Positions 25,584 through 34,519 of a stretch of 64,000 nucleotides of DNA are shown piece by piece. Where the stretch lies: contig NZ_OY781461.1 of the NCBI RefSeq assembly GCF_963676955.1, forward strand, positions 2,474,225 to 2,538,224, written 5' to 3'. Source of the DNA: an uncultured Desulfuromonas sp. Lineage in GTDB: Bacteria; Desulfobacterota; Desulfuromonadia; Desulfuromonadales; Desulfuromonadaceae. The notes beneath the pieces were generated by a model. The model ran no database searches and had not been told where the DNA came from. It saw nothing but the letters and a program-made list of their open reading frames with translations. The stretch's first letter is position 1; each line of letters begins with the position of its first letter. The translations under genes and the position numbers were made by a program.

Positions 25584-26126
25584 ATGCCAACACCGTCGTT
25601 GTCAAAAGGTCGTGCGGGAAGCGAAAAAAAACTGTCAGCGCAGGGAAATTATATGACCACCGGTTGTGCCGAACGTATCAAGGCGGAGATCAAAGATCTG
25701 CTTTACGTCAAGCGCCCCGAGATGGTGAAGACCGTTGCCTGGGCAGCCTCCAATGGCGATCGCTCGGAAAATGCCGACTATATTTACGGTAAAAAGCGGC
25801 TGCGTGAAATTGACCGGAGAATTCGTCATCTGACCAAGAGGATGGATGCGGCCATCATTATCGACCCGGTTGGCCAGGCGACAGTGGCTAAGGGGCGTGT
25901 TCTGTTCGGCTGCACCGTGACCGTGGAAAGTGAAGAAGGCGATGAAAAGATTCTGTCCATTGTCGGTGTGGATGAAATCGATTCGACACGGGGCCGAATC
26001 AGCTGGGTGTCGCCCATGGGACGGGCGTTACTCGGCAGTTGTGAAGGCGATGTGGTGACGGTCAAAACGCCGGTCGGCAACAAGGAGTATGAAATTGTCG
26101 AGGTCAGCTATATTGCTCTGGATTAA
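25584..26126 (+). CDS. greB: Transcript cleavage factor GreB
   Basis: A 180-residue transcription elongation factor that restarts stalled RNA polymerase by stimulating cleavage of backtracked RNA. The N-terminal coiled coil carries the GreB signature WAASNGDRSENADYIYGKKRLREIDRRIRHLTKRMD, including the acidic D/E tip residues. The C-terminal FKBP-like domain (WVSPMGRALLGSCEGDVVTVKTP) follows. Relative to E. coli GreB, about 22 extra residues precede the conserved part if ATG 25584 (after TGGAG) is the start. Confidence 0.93.
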   Translation: MPTPSLSKGRAGSEKKLSAQGNYMTTGCAERIKAEIKDLLYVKRPEMVKTVAWAASNGDRSENADYIYGKKRLREIDRRIRHLTKRMDAAIIIDPVGQATVAKGRVLFGCTVTVESEEGDEKILSIVGVDEIDSTRGRISWVSPMGRALLGSCEGDVVTVKTPVGNKEYEIVEVSYIALD

Positions 26127-26231
26127 TTGACTGATAAAAAACCTGTCAGGCAACGGTTGACTTTGTCATGGTGGGTACTTATCTTCAGTGCCGTTAATTC
26201 TTTTTATTTCCAACCAGGAGGTTTACGTTCC

Positions 26232-28130
26232 ATGTCGGACAACAAACACACCTTTAAGGCCGAGGTCAATAAAGTCCTCGATCTGATGATTCATTCGCTG
26301 TACTCCAACAAAGAGATTTTTCTTCGTGAGCTGATTTCCAACGCATCCGATGCCATCGACAAGGCCCGCTACGAATCGCTGACCGACGCATCCATTGCCG
26401 AAGGTGGTGAGGACTGGAAAATCGAACTGATTGCCGATAAAGAAGCCGGAACCCTGACCATTCGTGATAACGGCATCGGCATGACCCGTGATGAGGCCGT
26501 TGAAGCCTTGGGTACGATTGCGCATTCCGGTACGAAAGAATTTATCAAAATGCTCGAAAGCCGCGAGGTGGAAGACAATCCCGAGCTGATCGGTCAGTTC
26601 GGCGTCGGTTTCTATTCCTCCTTTATGGTTGCCGACCAGGTGACGGTCATCACCCGTAAAGCCGGGGCGGATGCGGATCATGCGATTGTCTGGAAGTCGG
26701 ACGCCGACGGCACCTATACCCTCGAAGACGGCGAAAAGTCCGGCAAGGGTACGGATGTGATCCTCAAGCTCAAAGACGAGGAAACCTCATACCTGGAAGA
26801 GTGGGAACTGCGCAAGATCGTCAAGCAGTACTCTGATTTTATTGAGTATCCGATTGTCATGGAGGTCACCCGCACTACACCTGATCCCGAGGACAGTGAA
26901 AAGTCGGTGACGGAGACCAAGGAAGAGACGCTGAATTCGCAAAAAGCGATCTGGCTGAAGAGTAAAGAGGACATCACCGAAGAGGAATACAACGAGTTTT
27001 ACAAACACCTCTCTCACGATTTTACCGATCCGGCCAAAGTGATCCACTACCGGGCGGAAGGAACCACCGAATTTTCCGCGTTGCTGTACCTGCCGGAAAA
27101 ACGCCCTTACGATATTTTCTACCAGGATTACAAAATCGGTCCGGCTCTGTATGTGCGTCGGGTGCAGATCATGGATCACTGCGAGGCGATGCTGCCCACC
27201 TACCTGCGTTTTGTCAAAGGTGTGGTCGAGTCCTCGGATCTGCCGCTGAATGTCAGCCGTGAAATGCTTCAGGAAAACAAGGTGGTCAACGTTATCAAGA
27301 AAAACTTGATCAAAAAGGTTCTCGACACCCTGGCGCAGATGAAAAAGGATGACCTTGAGGCGTATGAGAAATTTTATGCCGAATTTGGTCGCATCCTCAA
27401 AGAGGGCATCCATCACGATTTTGAGCGTAAGGAAACCATCGCTGATCTGCTGCTGTTTGAATCCACCACAACGGAGCCGGGTAAAACCACCACCCTGGCA
27501 GACTACGTTGCGCGTATGGGTGAAGACCAGAAAGAGATTTACTACATTACCGGTAGTGATCGTGCCGGCGCGGAAGCGTCTCCCTATCTGGAAGTGTTTA
27601 AGGAGAAGGGTATTGAAGTGCTGATCATGACCGATGATTTTGATGATATCATCATCTCCGGTCTGGGAGCCTATCAGGAAAAATCCTTTCAGTCGGCCAT
27701 CAAAGGGGATCTGGACCTTGGTGAAACCGATAAGGAAGAGCAGAAGAAGACCTTCGGCGACCTGCTTGAACTGATGAAAGAGGAGCTGAAGGATGTCGTT
27801 TCCGATGTGCGGATTTCAGGACGATTGAAAGATTCGGCGGTTTGTCTCGTCGCCGGTGAGCACGACCTTGATCCAAAAATGGCTAAAATGTTCGAAGCCA
27901 TGGGCCAGGACGTGCCGCAGGGGCAGCGGGTTCTTGAAGTGAATCCTGGTCATGAGCTGATTGGGCGCATGAAGGAAGCATTTGCTGAGAACAGTGGCAG
28001 CGAACAACTCAAAGAGTATGTTGGTCTGCTCTATGATCAGGCCCTGTTGCTCGAAGGTGACAAGCCCCGTGATCCGGTGGCTTTTTCCCGCGCTTTGTCC
28101 AAGTTGATGGCTCAAGGTGTTTCGATGTAA
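26232..28130 (+). CDS. htpG: Hsp90-family chaperone HtpG
   Basis: Bacterial Hsp90, 632 residues. The N-terminal GHKL ATPase shows LISNASDAIDKARYESL (Mg-binding Asn), IRDNGIGMT and GQFGVGFYSSFMVAD (ATP lid). The middle domain has FVKGVVESSDLPLNVSREMLQ with the catalytic Arg region, and a C-terminal dimerisation domain follows. ATG 26232 is chosen because AGGAGG sits at 26216-26221 and MSDNKHTFKAEVNKVLDLMIHSLYSNKEIFLREL is the standard N-terminus. A strong bidirectional terminator follows. Confidence 0.97.
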   Translation: MSDNKHTFKAEVNKVLDLMIHSLYSNKEIFLRELISNASDAIDKARYESLTDASIAEGGEDWKIELIADKEAGTLTIRDNGIGMTRDEAVEALGTIAHSGTKEFIKMLESREVEDNPELIGQFGVGFYSSFMVADQVTVITRKAGADADHAIVWKSDADGTYTLEDGEKSGKGTDVILKLKDEETSYLEEWELRKIVKQYSDFIEYPIVMEVTRTTPDPEDSEKSVTETKEETLNSQKAIWLKSKEDITEEEYNEFYKHLSHDFTDPAKVIHYRAEGTTEFSALLYLPEKRPYDIFYQDYKIGPALYVRRVQIMDHCEAMLPTYLRFVKGVVESSDLPLNVSREMLQENKVVNVIKKNLIKKVLDTLAQMKKDDLEAYEKFYAEFGRILKEGIHHDFERKETIADLLLFESTTTEPGKTTTLADYVARMGEDQKEIYYITGSDRAGAEASPYLEVFKEKGIEVLIMTDDFDDIIISGLGAYQEKSFQSAIKGDLDLGETDKEEQKKTFGDLLELMKEELKDVVSDVRISGRLKDSAVCLVAGEHDLDPKMAKMFEAMGQDVPQGQRVLEVNPGHELIGRMKEAFAENSGSEQLKEYVGLLYDQALLLEGDKPRDPVAFSRALSKLMAQGVSM

Positions 28131-28159
28131 CATCCGGCAAAAAGTTTGATTGAAAATGA

Positions 28160-28197
28160 CCACAAAAAAACCGGCCTCAAGGCCGGTTTTTTTGTGG
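28160..28197. terminator. Bidirectional terminator between htpG and rubrerythrin
   Basis: A perfect 17-bp inverted repeat (CCACAAAAAAACCGGCC and its complement) with a four-base loop gives A and T runs on both sides. It serves the two convergent genes. Confidence 0.95.
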
Positions 28198-28221
28198 TTG
28201 ATCAACGTAAACGTTGAACGA

Positions 28222-28800
28222 TTACCAGTTTTCGCCCAGCAGTTCAAAGTGCGCCTGAGGATGAATGCAGGCCGGGCACAGATGAGGTGCTTCCGTCCCT
28301 TCGTGCAGATAGCCACAATTGCGGCAGCGCCATACCACGGTTTCACCGCGCTTGAACACCTGGCCGCTTTCCAGGTTGGCCAGCAGGTCGCGATAACGCT
28401 TTTCATGTTGTTTTTCAGCGACGCAGATAGCGCGATAGGCGGCTGCAATTTCCGGAAAGCCCTCTTGTTGGGCAACATCCGCAAACGCGGGATAGAGTTC
28501 GGTGTGTTCCTCGTTTTCACCCGTAGCCGCGGCAAGCAGGTTTTCCGCGGTTGTACCCATGCGGCCGGCAGGAAACATGGCGGTAATCTCAAGATCGCCA
28601 CCTTCGAGGAATTTAAAGAAACGCTTGGCGTGTTCTTTTTCCTGATCTGCGGTTTCGGCAAAGATATCGGCAATCTGAACAAAGCCTTCTTTTTTGGCAA
28701 TGCTGGAGAAGTAGGTGTAGCGGGTGCGGGCCTGGCTTTCACCGGCGAAGGATTTCAGAAGGTTTTTTTCAGTTTCCGTTCCTTTGACGCTTTTCGACAT
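28222..28800 (-). CDS. rbr: Rubrerythrin
   Basis: A 192-residue non-heme iron peroxidase. The N-terminal ferritin-like di-iron domain shows the E(x)nExxH pattern ([59 protein letters not shown]). The C-terminal rubredoxin-like Fe(SCys)4 site is [10 protein letters not shown]...LCPAC. It reduces H2O2 in the cytoplasm of anaerobes. ATG 28800 follows CCAAGGAG at good spacing. perR lies upstream on the same strand, and a 9+9 inverted repeat lies in its promoter region. Confidence 0.96.
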   Translation of the reverse strand: MSKSVKGTETEKNLLKSFAGESQARTRYTYFSSIAKKEGFVQIADIFAETADQEKEHAKRFFKFLEGGDLEITAMFPAGRMGTTAENLLAAATGENEEHTELYPAFADVAQQEGFPEIAAAYRAICVAEKQHEKRYRDLLANLESGQVFKRGETVVWRCRNCGYLHEGTEAPHLCPACIHPQAHFELLGENW

Positions 28801-28862
28801 GATGTTCTCCTTGGGGTTTAGGTTAGAAGTCTCGCCATTACGGCGGTTTGTTGCTGTCATGA

Positions 28863-28889
28863 TCATTTCATTACTGAGTCATGAAATGA
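28863..28889. promoter_or_regulatory. Inverted repeat upstream of rubrerythrin
   Basis: TCATTTCAT (28863-28871) and ATGAAATGA (28881-28889) are perfect inverted arms 9 bases apart, 63 bases before the rubrerythrin start. It is a candidate operator; the regulator is unknown, with the nearby PerR a candidate. Confidence 0.45.
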
Positions 28890-29051
28890 ATGTGTACATC
28901 TTCTTATCATCACATACTGACATTGGGTTTATGTAAGCAGGTGCCTTAAACGAACTTAGCAAGGGCTAAAAATATAAAGAAAAAATATGGGCATTGTTTA
29001 ATGCTTCTTGTACGACATTTCCGCTGACGTGAGATTCATGGCCGACGAATG

Positions 29052-29489
29052 TCAATGTGTCGACTGGCAGTCACGGCAAATGCCGTGAAGAATAAGACTG
29101 CGTCTCTCGACATGTCCCCAGTTACGCAGTTCTTCCGGCAGCTCGGTTTCATCCACCACCGGCCAGTCGAAATCGACAATCCGGCCACATCGTGAACAAA
29201 TGATATGGTGGTGTTTGCTCAGGTCCGCTTCAAAATGCGCCTGGCTTTCCGTTGTATCCACTTTATGGATCAGGCCATGTTCGGCCAGAGTCCCCAAAGT
29301 GCGATAGACGGTATCAAGCGACAAACTCGGCATCCGTTTAAGCAGCCGCTTGTGTAAGGTCTCCGCCGTTGGATGATCTTTTGCCTTGGCCAGTTCTTTG
29401 TAAATTTCAATGCGTTGCGGTGTAACACGCAAGTTTTTCTGGCGGCAGGCCATTTCAAACGACGTGTTTTTTTCAGAGTGATGTAACAT
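29052..29489 (-). CDS. perR: Fur-family repressor, PerR type
   Basis: A 145-residue metal-dependent repressor. The winged helix (about 20-85) is followed by a dimerisation/metal domain with the HHHIIC segment (His93-95) and two structural-zinc pairs, CSRC (98-101) and CRDC (138-141). The residue matching Asp104 of Bacillus PerR is Asp106 (IVDF), where Fur proteins usually have Glu, favouring peroxide sensing. ATG 29489 is chosen for its CGGAG site; upstream in-frame codons are not ATG. Likely targets here are rubrerythrin, the cytochrome c peroxidase and itself (inference). Confidence 0.88.
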   Translation of the reverse strand: MLHHSEKNTSFEMACRQKNLRVTPQRIEIYKELAKAKDHPTAETLHKRLLKRMPSLSLDTVYRTLGTLAEHGLIHKVDTTESQAHFEADLSKHHHIICSRCGRIVDFDWPVVDETELPEELRNWGHVERRSLILHGICRDCQSTH

Positions 29490-29499
29490 AGCCAACTCC

Positions 29500-29517
29500 G
29501 TAAATAAGAATAATTAC
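29500..29517. promoter_or_regulatory. Possible PerR autoregulatory box
   Basis: GTAAATAAGAATAATTAC is an imperfect palindrome 11 bases upstream of perR, A/T-rich like Fur/PerR sites. Confidence 0.35.
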
Positions 29518-29636
29518 GAATAGAGTTGCTTTTTTCAAGCGCTTTGTCAAGGTAAAAACGTCTTTTCAGTGCTGCTTGCAGCATAGAAAACTCTGCTTGA
29601 TGAACTGCCGGACAGCAATGGTTCAATGGGGGTGCA

Positions 29637-29666
29637 GGTGCCGTTCATCCTGCGGTGAACGGCACC
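29637..29666. terminator. Hairpin downstream of secreted unknown gene
   Basis: GGTGCCGTTCA and TGAACGGCACC form a perfect 11-bp stem with an 8-base loop, just after the stop of the minus-strand gene at 29676. No T run follows, so it may act as a weak or Rho-assisted terminator. Confidence 0.5.
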
Positions 29667-29675
29667 TGAGTGAGG

Positions 29676-30440
29676 TTATTTGGCAGAGAAGCCGCCATAG
29701 GCGACACCATGATTATTTTGATGGTCTTCTGAAGCGCTGAAGATGATGCGATAGGCCCCGGGGTCAGTAACTTTCCATGAGGTGCTGAATTCACCACCCG
29801 TTCCGGAATATGGCAATTTGATCTGCCATGATTTGCCGGAATCGAGGAGGAGCTGTGCTGTGACTGAATAGTGGGCACTGGGCCACAGGCTGTCTTTTTC
29901 TATCGGACAACCACACATCATGGTGACAAATGCTTTGAGCTGAATCGTTTCGCCAACCTTGACCTTTTGGTTCGGCAAGGGGGTCTGACCCAGAACCACT
30001 AAGCCGTAGAAGTCAAAGACAATGCCGTCCTGATCAAGGTGATGTCCGGGAATCACCCAGACGGTTTTCGTTTGTTTGGTGGCCGAGGCTCCGGCGGACA
30101 GAGGTCCTTCAACGGTGATAGCAATTTGAGTCGGTTCATCAATATCCAGGGTGGAGGTAAAAGCTGCCGCACCGCCCTGACTGATCTGCTGGTTTCTGGA
30201 GATGGGGTTTTTGAGCAGGATATCCGTGTTGCCGGTCCCACCCGTGATCAGCCCCTGGTCAAGAAGCTGGTTGGAACGGCTGTCGCGGATAGTGACTGCG
30301 ACACCACCCATGGAGGTGCCGATAAATTTTGCATCATGAGCTTTTGCCCGGATTGTAATGTGAGTTTCCTCCGCCCAGACAGGTGAGGCGATAATAGCGG
30401 CAAAGAGAATACCCAGCGCAAACGTTTTGACAAGATGCAT
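29676..30440 (-). CDS. Secreted protein of unknown function with MMCGCP motif
   Basis: A 254-residue exported protein with signal peptide (1-23, IIASPVWA before EETHITIRAKAHD). The body looks all-beta: an N-terminal domain with VAVTIRDSRSNQLLDQG and a Gly-rich middle (ITGGTGNTDILL), then a second domain with MMCGCPIEKDSLWPSAHYSVTAQLL. The MCGCP plus His/Trp segment could bind metal. The sequence ends with two sandwich strands (GAYRIIFSASEDHQNNHGVAYGGFSAK). No family is recognised. The upstream region carries a long 41-base hairpin. Confidence 0.75.
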   Translation of the reverse strand: MHLVKTFALGILFAAIIASPVWAEETHITIRAKAHDAKFIGTSMGGVAVTIRDSRSNQLLDQGLITGGTGNTDILLKNPISRNQQISQGGAAAFTSTLDIDEPTQIAITVEGPLSAGASATKQTKTVWVIPGHHLDQDGIVFDFYGLVVLGQTPLPNQKVKVGETIQLKAFVTMMCGCPIEKDSLWPSAHYSVTAQLLLDSGKSWQIKLPYSGTGGEFSTSWKVTDPGAYRIIFSASEDHQNNHGVAYGGFSAK

Positions 30441-30524
30441 GACTTATTCCTTTCGATTGGTTAGGACTATGAGAGTGATAATCGATCTCTCTTTTTTAAC
30501 CATAACATGTACCAGAGCTTTTTC

Positions 30525-30565
30525 ATGATTGAATGTGCCTTTTGTCAAAAGGTTCATTCAATCAT
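30525..30565. promoter_or_regulatory. 41-base near-perfect hairpin
   Basis: ATGATTGAATG (30525-30535) pairs with CATTCAATCAT (30555-30565), and the interior CCTTTTG pairs with CAAAAGG, with a 2-base mismatch between the two stems. It lies about 85 bases upstream of the secreted unknown gene and after the exporter stop. It could be an operator, a transcribed hairpin or a terminator without T run. Confidence 0.5.
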
Positions 30566-30677
30566 AACCCGGCGAGCAGACTTAACCGGTTTCGCTCATT
30601 ATCCTCGCGATTCGCTCGGCTCGCTTGTAAGGTTTTTTAAATCTCATTTTTGCAAAACGTCTGCATGAAAGACGTCA

Positions 30678-31862
30678 TCAATGAATCGGATTGATCTGTG
30701 GGGCAATGCGTGCCCAGAGTATCAGCACCAAAAACGACACAACCACGATCAGTCCGCCATAGACCGCGACCGGGTGGCTCCATTGCTGAGTGACAAAAGC
30801 CATGCACAAGGCTCCGGAGATGAACTGATAGAACACCAGAAAAGAAGAGGCGGAGCCGACATCGGTTTTCACCAAACCGAGAATCAGGTTGCCGCTGATC
30901 GGTCGGCTGATGCCGGTGCAAAAGGAAAACAGCGCCATAAAGGCAAAAAAGTAAAGGAAATGCGTTGACCCCAACAGGGTGACGCCGATTCCGCCGATGA
31001 GACAACCACAGATTGACAGGGTAATCACCCCTTTATCGCTGATCCATTTGACAATGTGGGAGGACGCATACGCTCCCGACATGGAACTCAGGGCATTGAG
31101 TCCGAACAGCAGGCTGAACATTTTTTCCGACAGGCCATGGATACTGATGTAATAGATCGGCGAGAAGGCGATGTAACCGAAAAAAGGCAGCACCAGAATG
31201 CCCATGCTGATACTGGCGAACATGAACTCCCTGTTGCGAAAGTGGATGCTGTAGCGGGTCATCAGCCGTTTCAGGCTGATGTTGAGTCGGTCCTGCAGCG
31301 TTTCGTTAAACGTAAATGTAATCAGCAGGGTGATCGAGACCATGATTCCCTGCATGATGAAAATGAACCGCCAGTTGAAAAATTCGAGCAGCATGGCACC
31401 CATGATCGGCGCCACCATGGGTGCAACGGCAACAATGGTCATGACATAGGCAATGGCCTGATGACGTTCTTTTCCGGTAAAACGATCACGGATGATCGCC
31501 AGGACAATGGAGGAGGGCGCACCGGCGCCAATGCCCTGAAACACCCGAAACAGGATCAGTTGATGGGCGGATTGAGCAAAGGCACAGAGAAACGAGGTGC
31601 CGACAAATAGTCCCAACCCCCATAAAAGGACTGGCTTGCGCCCATACTTGTCCGACAGTGAGCCTGAAATCAGGATAGACACGCTGAACGACGCAAACCA
31701 GAGCACCAGAGTCAGGTTGATCAAATCCTTACCAACACCCCAGGAGGCTGCGATCTGCGGCAAAGCGGACAGGTACATGTCTGTCGATAGAGGAGGCGTC
31801 GCTGCCAGGAGAGCAAGGTAGGTAATATAGAGCGCTTTATGATTCTCAACAGATATTTTCAT
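30678..31862 (-). CDS. MFS multidrug exporter, Bcr/CflA family
   Basis: A 394-residue, 12-helix proton antiporter of the drug-resistance DHA1 group. The N-terminus LAATPPLSTDMYLSALPQIAASWGV and the loop GSLSDKYGRKPVLLWGL match the Bcr/CflA family. IGAGAPSSIVLAIIRDRFTGKERHQAIAYV includes the antiporter motif C region. Substrates cannot be predicted (bicyclomycin, chloramphenicol or amino acids in relatives). The start has only a weak ribosome binding site. Confidence 0.9.
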   Translation of the reverse strand: MKISVENHKALYITYLALLAATPPLSTDMYLSALPQIAASWGVGKDLINLTLVLWFASFSVSILISGSLSDKYGRKPVLLWGLGLFVGTSFLCAFAQSAHQLILFRVFQGIGAGAPSSIVLAIIRDRFTGKERHQAIAYVMTIVAVAPMVAPIMGAMLLEFFNWRFIFIMQGIMVSITLLITFTFNETLQDRLNISLKRLMTRYSIHFRNREFMFASISMGILVLPFFGYIAFSPIYYISIHGLSEKMFSLLFGLNALSSMSGAYASSHIVKWISDKGVITLSICGCLIGGIGVTLLGSTHFLYFFAFMALFSFCTGISRPISGNLILGLVKTDVGSASSFLVFYQFISGALCMAFVTQQWSHPVAVYGGLIVVVSFLVLILWARIAPQINPIH

Positions 31863-32054
31863 GATGGGGGTGTTTTATCAGGAGCCGGACGTTATCACAA
31901 TGATGATTTTGTTGTGAGGCATAAGGTTTCTTGCGGTTTCTTGCAAAAGCCTCGGAACAAAATTGGAGAGACGCTTCCCAAGGGCGTTGTTCATCCTTCC
32001 CATTGAGAACAGCCTGTGGAGCCCACAATGTTTTATAACATCCTGCTTCCGCGG

Positions 32055-33497
32055 TCATTTGGCTTTGGCTTTGGCAATGATCCGGCGCCCGAGACCGCGA
32101 AAAACAAAAAAATGAAACGGCAGGACACTGTACCAGTAGAGTCTTCCCCATAATCCTTCCGGATAAAAATAAGCCGTTTGAATCAGCGTGCCGTCATCCA
32201 TGACAAATTCCAGCCAGCCTTTTCCCGGCAGCTTCATCTGGGCAACCAATAACAGCCGCTTATCCGGTTGGAGATCGACCACCTTCCAGAAATCCAGGGC
32301 ATCGCCGATACGTAGGGCCACCGGTTCACGCCGCCCCCGGCTCAGTCCGACGCCACCCAGCAGTTTGTCGATCAATCCACGCACATGCCAGAGAGGATCG
32401 TAGGCCCCCCAGCCGCTGTCGCCGCCAATGGAACAAAAGCTTTCAAACACATCGTGTTGCAGGGCCGGATCAAAAGAAAAGATACGTCGGTCGCGTAGTA
32501 ACGCCTGACTGGTTGAATCCTTTCCTGAAATATCGCAGGTTCCTTCGGCACTGCTGTCGCACCAGCGACTGAGAACGTGATTCTCTTCGATCTCCTGTAG
32601 AGCCCGTTTAAAGGCGTCATCCAGCGTAATCGGCTGAAGATCGGGAAAGTAGCGCCGTGCGTTGTCATTGCGCGCCAGTGTTTCCGATTTTAAGCCTTCA
32701 ATCAGTGCAGAAGCGACGCTGTAGGGAACTGGGGTGAGTAGCGTCAGCCAGTAGGAGGAAAGTCGCGGACTGAGCAGGGGGACACGGATCAGTTGGCGTT
32801 GAAGCGCCATGCTGCGCGCGGCCTGTTCCATCAGCCCACGAAAATCCGTGGCCTGCGTGCCGATGTCGATCTGGGCATTGCCCTGAATCTCGACACAGAT
32901 CGCCTGCTCAAGATAAGAGAGCACATCATCGACGGCAATCGGCTGGGTTCTGGTCGTGACCCAGCGCGGCGTCAACATGATGGGCAATTTTTGCGTCAAA
33001 TGGTGGATAATTTCAAAGCTGGCGCTGCCGGCTCCGATAATGACTCCGGCACGAAACCACAGGGTCTGGATTTTATCAGGCTCGGCACTGAGGTGTTCCC
33101 CCGTTTCGATACGGCTGAGCAGGTGTTCGCTGGCCGTCTGTTTATCGCCGAGACCTCCCAGGTAAATGATCCGTTTAACGCCCGCGCGAATGCACGCCTT
33201 ACGAAAATTGTCCGCGCTTGACCTGTCCCGTTCGGCATAATCTTTTCCTGCGGCCATAGAATGAATCAGGTAAAACGCCACATCAACCGTGTCTAAAGCA
33301 CGGTCCAGAGAGGCCTCGTCAAACGTGTCCCCTTGAACGACGGTCAACTTATGACGAACATCCGGGCGAACCTTATTGGCGTTGCGAACCAGCAGACGCA
33401 CGCTGAGGTCCTGACGTCTCAGCAAACGGTCTTTCAACCGACGACCAATGTAGCCGGTGGCTCCGGTAATTAAAACAGTGCATGGTTGCGAGGACAT
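32055..33497 (-). CDS. NAD(P)-binding SDR-type protein with C-terminal DUF2867 domain
   Basis: A 480-residue two-part protein. Residues 1-about 300 are an atypical short-chain dehydrogenase fold with the nucleotide loop GATGYIGRRL and a VQGDTFDEASL strand. The C-terminal part (about 320-470), with GWGAYDPLWHVRGLIDKLLGGVGLSRGRR and GKGWLEFVMDDGTLIQTAYFYPEGLWGRLYWYSVLPFHFFVFRG, matches the DUF2867 family fused to such domains. The SRPBCC gene lies 29 bases upstream on the same strand; this pairing is common, suggesting a shared lipid or quinone-like substrate. The reaction is unknown. Confidence 0.85.
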   Translation of the reverse strand: MSSQPCTVLITGATGYIGRRLKDRLLRRQDLSVRLLVRNANKVRPDVRHKLTVVQGDTFDEASLDRALDTVDVAFYLIHSMAAGKDYAERDRSSADNFRKACIRAGVKRIIYLGGLGDKQTASEHLLSRIETGEHLSAEPDKIQTLWFRAGVIIGAGSASFEIIHHLTQKLPIMLTPRWVTTRTQPIAVDDVLSYLEQAICVEIQGNAQIDIGTQATDFRGLMEQAARSMALQRQLIRVPLLSPRLSSYWLTLLTPVPYSVASALIEGLKSETLARNDNARRYFPDLQPITLDDAFKRALQEIEENHVLSRWCDSSAEGTCDISGKDSTSQALLRDRRIFSFDPALQHDVFESFCSIGGDSGWGAYDPLWHVRGLIDKLLGGVGLSRGRREPVALRIGDALDFWKVVDLQPDKRLLLVAQMKLPGKGWLEFVMDDGTLIQTAYFYPEGLWGRLYWYSVLPFHFFVFRGLGRRIIAKAKAK

Positions 33498-33526
33498 CGG
33501 TGTCTTTCCCCTTCAATAACGCTTCC

Positions 33527-34000
33527 TCAGTCAGGAAACTCTTCGTTTTTTGGAAAACGTTGGCTCAAGCTCTGGGCTCGGTAATCGAAAATCTGCTGCA
33601 ATTTTCCGGCGACCAGACCATGACAGCATTGTCCCACTATAGCGAAGGGAAGTTGATAGTGCACGATATCTGTCATGAGGGTCCCGGTTTCTGTTGCTTT
33701 AAAATGGTGCTGATGATGCCAAAGACGATAAGGACCGCTGCGTTGTTCATCGACAAAGAAGAACGGCGGAGCAACATGGGTGATCTCAGTAAGCCAGCGC
33801 CAGGATAGATTGGCTAGCGGCGTAACACGGTATTCAATCATCTGCCCCGCATAGATCTCATCGACCGGATCGGAACAGATGGAGAAGTTGAGCCAGTCGG
33901 GAGTGATTGTGGACAAGTTTTGCGGACTGGAAAAAAACTCCCAACAGGCGTTTATCGTCAGGGGCAGTTCTTGTTGTCTTTCAAGAATGTACGTTTTCAT
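33527..34000 (-). CDS. SRPBCC (START-like) ligand-binding protein
   Basis: A 157-residue protein of the SRPBCC fold related to polyketide cyclases and the so-called cell-division inhibitor SulA-like entries. LPLTINACWEFFSSPQNLSTITPDWLNFSI is the typical start, WRWLTEITHVAPPFFFVDEQRSGPYRLWHHQHHF the central strands, and a C-terminal helix closes the pocket. AAAGGACG precedes the ATG. It is first gene of an operon with the SDR/DUF2867 protein. Confidence 0.88.
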   Translation of the reverse strand: MKTYILERQQELPLTINACWEFFSSPQNLSTITPDWLNFSICSDPVDEIYAGQMIEYRVTPLANLSWRWLTEITHVAPPFFFVDEQRSGPYRLWHHQHHFKATETGTLMTDIVHYQLPFAIVGQCCHGLVAGKLQQIFDYRAQSLSQRFPKNEEFPD

Positions 34001-34202
34001 TTTTTACACGTCCTTTTTACGTGATCTCGGTGCAACTGACACGGTTTTCTTTATTTTAATTTCTTCTTTTATTTTGTCCAGGACAAATATATAACTATAT
34101 AAAATATAGATATAATAGTGCGCGACAATGGCAGTTTTTGCTTTGTGCAATTATTGCATTGTTGTGGGTGGTTGTTTTTCCAGCATGGTCATGGAGGACG
34201 AG

Positions 34203-34454
34203 ATGACATGGCAAAATGAAAAGTATCAGGAAACACTGGAGGGTTTAAGCGGCTTTTTTGAAGATCGTCTCGAAAAAGATCCCCAAGGAACCTTGCAACA
34301 GATCGAAGGGGAGCTGAAAGCGCTGTATATTCGCCTGGATCAGGATTGGACCGGACGCGGACCCGTCGGCGATACGGTGCAGACCGCGACAATTGCAGCT
34401 CTGGAGCGGGTGCGGGCACGATGTCTGGCACGGATGGGAGCCGGTAGACGCTAG
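34203..34454 (+). CDS. Small acidic helical protein of unknown function
   Basis: An 83-residue cytoplasmic protein, mainly helical (MTWQNEKYQETLEGLSGFFEDRLEKDPQ...ALERVRARCLARMG). GGAGG at good spacing selects ATG 34203. No family is recognised. The size and helical hairpin would suit a small regulator or toxin-antitoxin partner, but nothing supports either. It converges with the flavodoxin-ferredoxin gene. Confidence 0.65.
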   Translation: MTWQNEKYQETLEGLSGFFEDRLEKDPQGTLQQIEGELKALYIRLDQDWTGRGPVGDTVQTATIAALERVRARCLARMGAGRR

Positions 34455-34471
34455 AAAGTTTGTATTTCGAG

Positions 34472-34510
34472 TCATCCAATCAAGATCGAAAATTTATCTC
34501 GATTGGATGA
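34472..34510. terminator. Hairpin between convergent genes
   Basis: TCATCCAATC (34472-34481) and GATTGGATGA (34501-34510) form a 10-bp stem between the stops of the small acidic protein (+) and the flavodoxin-ferredoxin gene (-). There is no T run, so terminator activity is uncertain. Confidence 0.5.
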
Positions 34511-34519
34511 CTGCTGGGA

